Shown: piece by piece, positions 17,878 through 25,764 of the stretch | Numbering within the stretch: position 1 is the first letter of the stretch | Layout of the letters: every line of letters starts with the position of its first letter | Source of the DNA: Cyanomargarita calcarea GSE-NOS-MK-12-04C | GTDB taxonomy: Bacteria; Cyanobacteriota; Cyanobacteriia; Cyanobacteriales; Nostocaceae | DNA: 64,000 bases | NCBI GenBank assembly: GCA_019359595.1 | Contig: JAHHGZ010000015.1 | Location: forward strand, 1-64,000 | Direction of reading: 5' to 3' | The notes under the pieces: model-generated | The model's input: the letters and a program-made list of their open reading frames with translations, nothing else | Database searches by the model: none | What the model was told of the DNA's origin: nothing | Made by a program: the position numbers and the translations under genes

Positions 17878-18417
17878 ATGAACGACCAAACGTTTTCCTT
17901 ACAACCCTTTGCCTCTGCCGATTTAGTATCTGGTTTGAAGATAGCAGGTAATATCGCCCGAAATGCAAACCTACTCATCATCAGTTATGCAATTCTGGGC
18001 AACATACAAGAAGTTGTAATTGCACCTCCATCAAATACCCCATCTCGCAAACACGGACTTTGGGAAAACACCTGTTTTGAGTTTTTCGTTGGGATTCAGA
18101 ATTCAGATAAGTATTGGGAATTTAACCTCTCACCTAGCTCTGACTGGAATGTTTATCGCTTTGATGGCTATCGTCAAGGGATGCAAGAGGAAACAGCTTT
18201 TACGACGCTACCCTTTAGCGTTCAGTATAGTTCGGATTGTTTGGCGATCGCATTGGATATCGATTTGGATAAAATTGTTTCAGAACAGACAGTTCTTGAT
18301 GTTGCGATTACTACTGTCATAAAACACAGCGATGATACAGTAACTTATTGGGCCTTGACTCATCTAGGGGTGGAGGCTGATTTTCACCTGCGAGATAGTT
18401 TTATTATTAAATTGTAA
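17878..18417 (+). CDS. DOMON-like/CBM9-type domain protein
   Basis: 179 residues from the ATG at 17878 (longer open frame begins at 17806). It is a single beta-sandwich domain with GLWENTCFEFFVGIQNSDKYWEFNLSPSSDWNVYRFDGYRQGM, the core of the DOMON_murB-like/CBM9 group in cyanobacteria. DYWEF..SP.. and W.VYRF are the conserved edges. Such domains bind heme or sugars in other proteins; here no signal peptide is seen and the ligand is unknown. It follows the kinase-like gene by 150 bases on the same strand and may be co-transcribed. Confidence 0.72.
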   Translation: MNDQTFSLQPFASADLVSGLKIAGNIARNANLLIISYAILGNIQEVVIAPPSNTPSRKHGLWENTCFEFFVGIQNSDKYWEFNLSPSSDWNVYRFDGYRQGMQEETAFTTLPFSVQYSSDCLAIALDIDLDKIVSEQTVLDVAITTVIKHSDDTVTYWALTHLGVEADFHLRDSFIIKL

Positions 18418-18617
18418 AATTGCTTACAGGGTAATAAGATTATATCCGGCAAATTATTTATAAATTTCACCAAGCCTACCCAAACCGTACTCTCCAACTC
18501 GCGGATGCTTGGTACGGAAACTTTTACGGCAAAATTCAAGCGTTTGGCTGCGCTTGATATGGCAAAACTGGATTCTTCATCGCTTTTATCGATTTTTTGG
18601 AGCAATCTAAAGAAGTA

Positions 18618-18925
18618 TTAAGAATCAGAATCGCGGAATAGTGCTGACAAATCTCGGTAGCCACTAATAACACGAAAAATCTCGACATCTTGCCCTATGG
18701 GCATATAAAGGATGAGGTAGTTGTCTATAGAGAGGCTACGGATACCATGTAAAATTTCATCACGCTGTCGTCCAAGGTTAGGGAACTGAGCAATTTTGGC
18801 AAATTTAGCATCAAGCTTACTCAAAAAAACTCAGATTGAACCAAGCCAGATTGTTTCGCAATATAATCCGCAATCTCCTCAATATCTCTAATTGCAGGTT
18901 CGGTGAGGCGAAATTGTTGGGTCAT
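18618..18925 (-). pseudogene. ParE/RelE-type toxin, frameshifted
   Basis: The ATG at 18925 opens MTQQFRLTEPAIRDIEEIADYIAKQSG.. and reads to a stop in a run of seven T (18823-18829 on the plus strand as A7). Adding one T joins it in frame to ..SKLDAKFAKIAQFPNLGR..LSIDNYLILYMP..VEIFRVISGYRDLSALF, giving about 102 residues with a complete ParE fold, including the C-terminal IFRV..G.RD signature. The gene overlaps the antitoxin stop by four bases (ATGA), as in normal parDE operons. Either it is a real inactivation by homopolymer slippage or a sequencing error at that run. Confidence 0.85.
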
Positions 18926-19194
18926 GCTTCGTCTGAGACACCGTAGCGCGATCTCAGATTAGCACGGATTTGAGCTATCGCAGTTGACCCATCAACGACT
19001 TTACCCTGTTGGGATGCTTCCAACCCAATGCGTGCTTCTTGCTGAAGCTCTTGCAGTCGTCCTTGATAGATGTTTTCTTGCTGTTCTAGCAGTTTTATAC
19101 CTGCAAGAATAACTTCGATTGCGTTTTGATACTTACCACTAGTAAGTTGGCGTTTTAGCAGGGCTTCTACCTCTGGTGGCAAAAAGACTTGCAT
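18922..19194 (-). CDS. ParD-like antitoxin
   Basis: 90 residues. The N-terminus MQVFLPPEVEALLKRQLTSGKYQNAIEVILAGIKLLEQQE is a ribbon-helix-helix DNA-binding fold of the ParD/CopG type. The C-terminal half is the charged helical segment that would bind the toxin. It is intact and lies upstream of the frameshifted toxin with a 4-base overlap. Family members repress their own promoter together with the toxin. Confidence 0.85.
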   Translation of the reverse strand: MQVFLPPEVEALLKRQLTSGKYQNAIEVILAGIKLLEQQENIYQGRLQELQQEARIGLEASQQGKVVDGSTAIAQIRANLRSRYGVSDEA

Positions 19195-19286
19195 GGATTT
19201 TTCTAAGAGTAGGAATCACTCTAATTGTAACCGATAAGCATAAAAAGCAAAAGAGACTTTGCGCTTTTCACTTTTGCCTTATTGTA

Positions 19287-20135
19287 CTAGCTGTCTTTTG
19301 AACTCAAAGACAACTGGGAATAATTAGTCATCTCAAAATTATTTTCTCCCAAGACCTGACGTACCGATTGACTAAGCAATGCTGCCAATTCAGTCGCACC
19401 AGCATCAGTATCTGGATGACAATAAATTTCGACTAAATTTGCCTGTATTTGAGGAATCAAACCTAATAAATATTCCTCTGTTATCGAACCTGTTTGCAAT
19501 AACCCATAAACTCGCTCTACAAAATTAATATCCCGAGATTTCAACACGCTTTCGCCATATTTTCGCAATTGGTGAAATACTGTAGACCAAATTAATTTAT
19601 TCACCAATCCACTACGATTTAACTTCAGGGTGAAACTCAGTTCTTCAGAAGGTAGACGAATAAATTTTATGTCAAATTCATTTGCGAATTCCGCCAAGAT
19701 ATTCAAAACTACTGGATGGCTGTGCATATGCAAATGTCCATCCACATGAGAAAGTGGCAATCCCGTTGAGCGAAACTTTTCTAATTGTGCCCTAATTTCC
19801 CGATGCAATTCCTGACGTGCAGCCGAATTAAATTGATATTTTAAACCAGCTTTGACAGAATCATTAGAAAAATTCCCCTCCTTGTCAACTAGGTGAGGAA
19901 TTTCCTTTGGTGGTAGTGCTGAACGTCCGCAAACCAGTACTAAATGCAGCCCCACCGCAAGGTTGGGATGAGTTTTTGCTTTCTCCACCGCATCAGGAGC
20001 TTTCTCACCCGTCACCATTAAACTAGTACTGGTAAGAATTCCCTTTTCGTGGGCTTGAATTATTGCCTGATTGACTCTATCTGAGAAGCCAAAATCATCA
20101 GCGTTAATAATGGCGAATCTAGGATTTTGGAACAT
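19287..20135 (-). CDS. hpnK: HpnK, hopanoid glucosamine deacetylase (YdjC family)
   Basis: 282 residues. YdjC/ChbG fold with the metal-binding residues visible: NADDFG (D13, D14), GLHL (H64) and HVDGHLHMH (H130, H134). The length and the SDRVNQAIIQAHEKGILTSTSLM start match HpnK. In Burkholderia HpnK deacetylates N-acetylglucosaminyl bacteriohopanetetrol, the step between HpnI and HpnJ. Its gene is upstream-to-downstream reversed relative to shc, 136 bases past hpnJ on the same strand, and likely in the same transcript as hpnJ and the squalene synthase-like gene. Confidence 0.92.
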   Translation of the reverse strand: MFQNPRFAIINADDFGFSDRVNQAIIQAHEKGILTSTSLMVTGEKAPDAVEKAKTHPNLAVGLHLVLVCGRSALPPKEIPHLVDKEGNFSNDSVKAGLKYQFNSAARQELHREIRAQLEKFRSTGLPLSHVDGHLHMHSHPVVLNILAEFANEFDIKFIRLPSEELSFTLKLNRSGLVNKLIWSTVFHQLRKYGESVLKSRDINFVERVYGLLQTGSITEEYLLGLIPQIQANLVEIYCHPDTDAGATELAALLSQSVRQVLGENNFEMTNYSQLSLSSKDS

Positions 20136-20220
20136 CTTTAATCACGGATTATTACGGATGTCGCGGATGATCGCGGATTTTTATCCTTGTTGGGGGGTTT
20201 AATTTCCCATCTTAAAACCT

Positions 20221-20252
20221 CCTTCTTCCTTCTTCCTTCTTCCTTCTTCCTT
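20221..20252 (-). repeat. STRR heptamer array after hpnJ
   Basis: TTCCTTC units on the plus strand, so GAAGGAA on the sense strand of hpnJ, begin 20 bases beyond its stop. The flanking ggggggtttaatttccc (around 20193) resembles the inverse of the tail found at 23500 and 28057. Confidence 0.8.
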
Positions 20253-20271
20253 CATTCATTCCTTCATTCTC

Positions 20272-21714
20272 TTATTTCGCATGGGCTGCAGTTTGTTGGG
20301 CACGACGTTCTCTAAGATAGGAAAAGAACTCTCCACCTTCCCTTAAACGACGCACTAACATTTGTCTATCTGCTAGCATTTCCCGGACGATGGGAATAAT
20401 TGCTTTCGGACGGAAATAAAACTGACGATACATCTTCTCAACTGCATCTTCAATATCTGCACTATTTAAGTTAGGATATCTCAATGCGGAGGTTTGAATT
20501 CCAGAATTGGCAACCAAAGTATCATCCGCAAACCAACCATTAAGTTGAGCTTGTTTGTAAAGTTCTGTGCCGGGGTAAGGTGCGGCTATAGAAACTTGTA
20601 TTGTGTGAGGATTAATCTCACAAGCAAAGCGGATGCTCTCCTCGATTGTTTCTTTGTTTTCAATGGGTAAACCGATGATAAAGGTTCCGTGGACAGTTAT
20701 TCCCAAATCATGGCAATTCTTCATAAATTGGCGAGCTACATCCAGCTTGATGCCTTTTCTGATATTATCTAATATCTGCTGGTTGCCAGATTCAAATCCA
20801 ACCAACAACAGCCGCAAACCATTATCGCGCAGCTGTTTCAAAGTATCGTAATCTAAATTGGCCCGAGCGTTGCAACTCCAGGTGAGTTTTAACCGCTTCA
20901 TGTGTTCGCTGACGGCGATCGCTCGCTGTTTGTCGATGGTAAATGTATCATCATCGAACATATATTCCCGGACGCTTGAGCCAAATATCGCTTTGGCTTC
21001 TGCCATCTCTCGTCCTACTGCTTCTGGACTTTTGGCACGATAATTGTGACCGCCTATAGTTTGCGGCCACAGACAAAAGCTACATTTTGCTGGACATCCA
21101 CGCCCCGTATAAAAGGAAATATACGGATGCATTAAGTATCCAATAAAATACTTACTGACATCTAAGTCACGGTGATAAACAGGTAAGACGCTGGGCATGG
21201 CATCCCAATCGTGGATAAGTTCCCGATCTTTTGTATGATGCAAGTTGCCAAATTTGTCACGATAACTCAATCCGGGAATTTCTTCCCACGGCCGACCCTC
21301 AGCTAACTCTTTGCAGGTATAGTCAAATTCGTGGCGGCAAACAAAATCAATAATCGGGTTATCCCGTAATGTTTCTTCTGGCAACACCGCCACATGGGCA
21401 CCAATAAAACCAACTTGCGTAGTTGAATTCTGGGCTTTAATCGCTTCCGCACACTTGACATCGTTCCCTAAAGATGGCGTACTAGTATGCATAATCACCA
21501 ATTCATAATCCTTGGCAATTTTCAGCACATCTTCCACTGTCAAATTGTGTGGGGGTGCATCCACCAACTTACTGCCCGGTACAAGGGCTGCGGGTTGTGC
21601 CAACCAAGTCGGATACCAAAAAGAAGTAATCTCTCGTTTAGCCTGATATCTAGCCCCTGCACCACCATCAAACCCGTCAAATGAGGGGGGGCTGAGAAAT
21701 AGTGTTTTTTTCAT
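20272..21714 (-). CDS. hpnJ: HpnJ, radical SAM enzyme of cyclitol ether formation
   Basis: 480 residues. A cobalamin-binding-like N-terminal region precedes the radical SAM core, whose cluster motif is GRGCPAKCSFC (C207, C211, C214). The sequence KKTLFLSPPSFDGFDGGAGARYQAKREITSFWYPTWLAQ at the N-terminus is highly characteristic of HpnJ (split here in two: KKTLFLSPPSFDGFDGG, then ARYQAKREI). In Burkholderia HpnJ converts bacteriohopanetetrol glucosamine to the cyclitol ether by ring contraction. It lies between the squalene synthase-like gene and hpnK. Confidence 0.94.
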   Translation of the reverse strand: MKKTLFLSPPSFDGFDGGAGARYQAKREITSFWYPTWLAQPAALVPGSKLVDAPPHNLTVEDVLKIAKDYELVIMHTSTPSLGNDVKCAEAIKAQNSTTQVGFIGAHVAVLPEETLRDNPIIDFVCRHEFDYTCKELAEGRPWEEIPGLSYRDKFGNLHHTKDRELIHDWDAMPSVLPVYHRDLDVSKYFIGYLMHPYISFYTGRGCPAKCSFCLWPQTIGGHNYRAKSPEAVGREMAEAKAIFGSSVREYMFDDDTFTIDKQRAIAVSEHMKRLKLTWSCNARANLDYDTLKQLRDNGLRLLLVGFESGNQQILDNIRKGIKLDVARQFMKNCHDLGITVHGTFIIGLPIENKETIEESIRFACEINPHTIQVSIAAPYPGTELYKQAQLNGWFADDTLVANSGIQTSALRYPNLNSADIEDAVEKMYRQFYFRPKAIIPIVREMLADRQMLVRRLREGGEFFSYLRERRAQQTAAHAK

Positions 21715-21803
21715 AAAGTTTTTTCTGTTTGCGAAAATTTTTTTATCTCATGCAAAGCCGCAAAGTATTTGTTTGCGACTCTACGTCTTTGCACAAAACT
21801 ATA

Positions 21804-22625
21804 TTATCGGCTGGTACTCGTCGCTTGTTCAATCAGAGTTACCACATCCGTGCGGCTGAGTTTCTCTTTCCCATTTGCCATTGCATTCAAAGTCCCATGA
21901 GCCAGCACTAAGGGAATTTTGCAAAAGTCTAATGCAGGGCCAGATGGAAGAGCAGCAGTGTAGGCATCTGCTAAAAGTAAATTGCGTTCGGCATATGCAT
22001 GTACTTGGGAAATTGTCCAACCTTCTGGGAAGAAATCTACTCCTCGTTGCAAGTCTTCTGCATGGTTACGCAGAATATTTACTGCTTGTAAACCCCGCCC
22101 AAAACCGATCGCTGCCGTCCGGTTTGTCTCTGTGCCATCATACCACGACCATAAATCGGAAAGCAGCAACCCCACCGCACCCGCCACGCCAAAGGTATAT
22201 CTATCTAAATCTGCTTCATTGTGAATTTTCCAGTTGTTGTCTGCCCAGTTTGCCATGCGATCGCTCATCGCTGCGGTCGCATCCCAAATTCTCGGGGCAA
22301 TTGTTTCTGGTGCTAATATCAACCATTCGCGAATTCGGACAGTTACTTCTGGTAAAATATCCAAATATGGATGCATGGACATGACAAAAGCATCCACTGG
22401 AAAGCCATTCACTCCTGACTGGATGGTTTGACTGATAGAACGCAGTAGCATAGCTTTTGTGGCATTATCTAACTCTGCATGGTCTTCTATTTGGTCAATG
22501 GCACGCATACAAAGATAAGCAGAAGCTACTGCCTCTTGCAGTCCCAATGGTAACTCTACAATGGGTATATAAAATGTCCGACTAGTTTCTTTGAGAATTT
22601 CTAAAGCATCTCTAAGTAAATTCAT
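21804..22625 (-). CDS. Squalene/phytoene synthase family protein
   Basis: 273 residues, all helical. The first aspartate motif is AIDQIEDHAE (D..ED); the second reads NILRNHAEDLQRG, where most squalene and phytoene synthases have NxxRDxxED, so the first Asp is Asn. GRGLQAVNILRN and YTFGVAGAVGLLL fit the family. Being next to hpnJ and facing the shc side of the locus, its most likely role is in making squalene from farnesyl diphosphate, alone or as one part of an HpnC/HpnD-type pair; no partner or HpnE is in the window. Carotenoid synthesis is the alternative. Confidence 0.8.
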   Translation of the reverse strand: MNLLRDALEILKETSRTFYIPIVELPLGLQEAVASAYLCMRAIDQIEDHAELDNATKAMLLRSISQTIQSGVNGFPVDAFVMSMHPYLDILPEVTVRIREWLILAPETIAPRIWDATAAMSDRMANWADNNWKIHNEADLDRYTFGVAGAVGLLLSDLWSWYDGTETNRTAAIGFGRGLQAVNILRNHAEDLQRGVDFFPEGWTISQVHAYAERNLLLADAYTAALPSGPALDFCKIPLVLAHGTLNAMANGKEKLSRTDVVTLIEQATSTSR

Positions 22626-23693
22626 TCTCTCTCACTCCTCTAGCTGTTCATTAATGGAATTGATTCGATCTCAACTGTTTTTGTTTCTTTCTTTACAGCT
22701 AAGTATTCTCACACCAAGCGCTTGAACGTTTTCCATGTTGTTGTTTTAACATAAAATGAACGCTCAGTTTCTCCATATTCCTAATGACTGTAAACTTTAC
22801 TAAATTATGTAAACACCGCTTTCTCGCCTGCAATAATCCTTGCCTTTGAGCATTTTGCTGGCTATACATAAGGTGTATATTTCCATGAACTAGTAGTATC
22901 AATAATAAGTACCACTTTATCCTACTTATTTGTTTTTTATATGCAGGAATCTTACTACATTTATATCTTTGAAACAACTACTGAAGTTTGAACCGAAATA
23001 ACTAGCCAACCAAATATAGGCAAAAAGCTTTGATTTATAAGCTTTTCACCCCTGTTGCCATCTGACGAATGACGTTCTTCACGGTGCTGGGTGCAAATAA
23101 AGCTACCATACATCCCGCACTCAAAGGCTTACCATATTGAATTTTGTAGACGTCCTGCGGGGGTGCAGTTAGCCCAATACGATACTAAGCTATCAATTTT
23201 ACCAGCCAAGTAATCTCATTTGAGATTGGATGAAGGCGGTAAATTTAGTCTTTGACAAATGTAAATAAATATTGCTTTGGGTATATTGACACCTGGAACG
23301 TAACTAAAGGATTTTCTCATTCTTAACTGATATTGATGCTTGCATGAAAAGTACTAGTTGTACAGATAAATTGTATACAAATGAAGGAAGAAGGAAGAAG
23401 GAAGAAGGAATGAATGAAGGAGAATGAAGGAAGAAGGAAGAAGGAAGAAGGTTTATATATGTGGATACAGGACCCCAAAAAACGAGCGACCTGAATAAGT
23501 CGGGGTATTAAACCCCCCACAAAGAAGCGGATAAATTTTTTCACCAATAAAAAGTTTTTGTAACACAACAATACTTTTGATTGCAAATATTAAGTGTAAT
23601 GTAGCAAAATACTGTGCTTACCAGCCGTAAAAAGGCGGGTTGCTAGTGTAATACTTGCAAGTGTTGTTGAGGGTGAATAAGTTAATAGTATTT
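22626..23693. other. Divergent intergenic region between the squalene synthase-like gene and shc
   Basis: A 1-kb gap that should hold promoters for both directions. It contains a decayed coding fragment (23036-23181) and two STRR arrays, 23382-23411 and 23425-23450, followed by tttatatatgtggatac and a tcggggtattaaacccc hairpin (23500-23516). A 92-codon frame at 22699-22977 (minus) has no recognisable features. Confidence 0.5.
23036..23181 (-). pseudogene. Unidentified gene 3' fragment
   Basis: About 47 codons ending in a stop read LTAPPQDVYKIQYGKPLSAG..FAPSTVKNVIRQMATGVKSL. Composition looks protein-coding rather than random, but the frame is closed by a stop just upstream and there is no start. 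I do not recognise the family. Confidence 0.35.
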
Positions 23694-25619
23694 ATGCAAA
23701 TCCAAGACAAGATAATAGTATCAGATTTGTCGGCAGCGATCGCTAACAGCCAAAACTATCTTATAAAGCTTCAAAATCCTGATGGTTACTGGTGGTCGCA
23801 TCTGGAATCGAACGTCACAATTACCGCAGAGGTGGTGCTGCTGCACAAAATTTGGGGTACTGACAGCACTCGTCCCTTAGATAAAATTGAAGTATACTTG
23901 CGCTCCCAACAGCGAGAACATGGTGGTTGGGAACTATTTTACGGCGATGGCGGCGAACTTAGTACCTCTGTGGAGGCATATATGGCACTCCGACTGTTGG
24001 GGGTGGCAGCAAATGAGCCGTCGATGTTGCGAGCAAAAGCCTTTATCCTGTCACGGGGTGGCATCAGCAAAACCAGGATTTTTACCAAATTTCACTTAGC
24101 TCTGATTGGTTGTTATAGCTGGCGTGGTATTCCCTCTATCCCCCCTGCTGTGATGCTACTGCCTAATGAATTCCCAGTGACAATTTATGAAATGTCAAGT
24201 TGGGCACGGGGTAGTACAGTACCATTACTGATTGTCTTTGACCGCAAGCCAGTATATGCTACTAACCCGGCCATTACTCTGGATGAACTCTATACTGAAG
24301 GAATAGAAAACGCTAAGTACGAAATACCACGGAACGGCGATTGGAGCGATATATTTATTTGGCTGGATAACGTCTTAAAAGTAGCGGAAAAATTTGATTT
24401 AGTTCCCTGGCGTTCCGAAGGTATCAAAGCTGCGGAAAAATGGGTTTTGGAACGCCAGGAAGCCACAGGAGATTGGGGTGGGATTATTCCAGCAATGCTC
24501 AATTCTATGTTAGCTTTGCGTAGCTTGGATTACACCGCAAACGACCCGATCGTCGTCCGGGGTTTGCAAGCAATTGATAACTTTGGCGTCGAAAATTCTG
24601 ATAGTTATTGGGTACAGCCTTGCGTTTCCCCGGTTTGGGATACTGCATTGGTGATGCGATCGCTCGTTGATTCTGGATTATCTCCCAACCATCCGGCTTT
24701 AGTCCAAGGTGGGGAGTGGCTGCTGCAAAAGCAAATCCTCGACTATGGCGATTGGTCTGTAAAAAATCGCATAGGCAAACCCGGTGCTTGGGCATTTGAA
24801 TTTGACAACCGCTTTTATCCAGATGTCGATGATACGGCAGTTGTGGTCATGGCATTGGATGGCGTAAAACTGCCCAACGAAAAACTCAAAGGTGCAGCAA
24901 TTACCCGCGCAGTTGATTGGATTGCTTCGATGCAATGTTCCCCAGGTGGTTGGGCTGCATTTGACCTTGATAACAATCAAGATTGGTTAAATGCCATCCC
25001 CTATGGCGACCTAAAAGCCATGATAGACCCCAACACAGCCGATGTCACCGCCAGAGTATTGGAAATGGTGGGACAGTTGAGAGGGAGTGGGCAGTTAGAA
25101 ACCTTACACCCAAAAAACATCCAACGTGCCCTCAATTACCTAGAACACGAGCAAGAACCAGAAGGCTGCTGGTTTGGGCGTTGGGGTGTAAATTATATCT
25201 ACGGTACCAGTGGCGTTTTATCTGCCCTTTGTCTAATTGCACCTACAACACATCAGACACATATTGAACGGGGTGCAGCCTGGTTAGTGAGTTGTCAGAA
25301 CTCCGATGGTGGTTGGGGGGAAACTTGTTTTAGCTACAATGACCCGACACTCAAAGGTCAAGGTCTAAGTACCCCATCTCAGACAGCTTGGGCACTGATT
25401 GGGTTAATGGCCGCAGGGGAAGCTACAGGTAACTTTGCTGACTATCCTCTTGGTAAAGGTATTGAGTATCTGTTGAAAACTCAATTGCCTGATGGTAGTT
25501 GGGAAGAAGTGGAATTTACGGGGACGGGATTTCCCTGTCATTTCTATCTGAATTACAACCTGTATCGGCAACACTTCTCCCTGACAGCTTTAGGGAAGTA
25601 TCAGCGACTGAATAAATAG
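23694..25619 (+). CDS. shc: Squalene-hopene cyclase
   Basis: 641 residues from the ATG at 23694 (a TTG at 23655 would add 13). The catalytic acid motif DVDD lies at 377-380, as expected, in FYPDVDDTAVVVMALDG. Several QW repeats are visible, including QREHGGWELFYGDGG, QEATGDWGG, QCSPGGWAAFD, QEPEGCWFGRWG, QNSDGGWGE and QLPDGSWEE. The enzyme protonates and cyclises squalene to hopene and diplopterol at the membrane surface, the entry to all hopanoids. It opens the plus-strand half of the hopanoid locus, but the next gene (145 bases on) is unrelated. Confidence 0.97.
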   Translation: MQIQDKIIVSDLSAAIANSQNYLIKLQNPDGYWWSHLESNVTITAEVVLLHKIWGTDSTRPLDKIEVYLRSQQREHGGWELFYGDGGELSTSVEAYMALRLLGVAANEPSMLRAKAFILSRGGISKTRIFTKFHLALIGCYSWRGIPSIPPAVMLLPNEFPVTIYEMSSWARGSTVPLLIVFDRKPVYATNPAITLDELYTEGIENAKYEIPRNGDWSDIFIWLDNVLKVAEKFDLVPWRSEGIKAAEKWVLERQEATGDWGGIIPAMLNSMLALRSLDYTANDPIVVRGLQAIDNFGVENSDSYWVQPCVSPVWDTALVMRSLVDSGLSPNHPALVQGGEWLLQKQILDYGDWSVKNRIGKPGAWAFEFDNRFYPDVDDTAVVVMALDGVKLPNEKLKGAAITRAVDWIASMQCSPGGWAAFDLDNNQDWLNAIPYGDLKAMIDPNTADVTARVLEMVGQLRGSGQLETLHPKNIQRALNYLEHEQEPEGCWFGRWGVNYIYGTSGVLSALCLIAPTTHQTHIERGAAWLVSCQNSDGGWGETCFSYNDPTLKGQGLSTPSQTAWALIGLMAAGEATGNFADYPLGKGIEYLLKTQLPDGSWEEVEFTGTGFPCHFYLNYNLYRQHFSLTALGKYQRLNK

Positions 25620-25764
25620 CGAGTGGGGAGTGGAGAATTCAAAAAACTCCACGCTCCTAGAAGTTGAAAAAATATTTGAAATTTATTGATTACATTCTAA
25701 TTAACAAATTTGGAATTGTTTTGTAGTCTGTACAGCACCGTAAAAGCTTTTTGTACGTAATAAT

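Noticed and set aside
21875-22384. 169-codon plus-strand frame
   Set aside because: Antisense of the squalene synthase-like gene; no start signal, Cys/His/Leu-rich chance composition.
22699-22977. 92-codon minus-strand frame
   Set aside because: No ribosome site, no motif, within a gap with other repeat debris; coding not supported.
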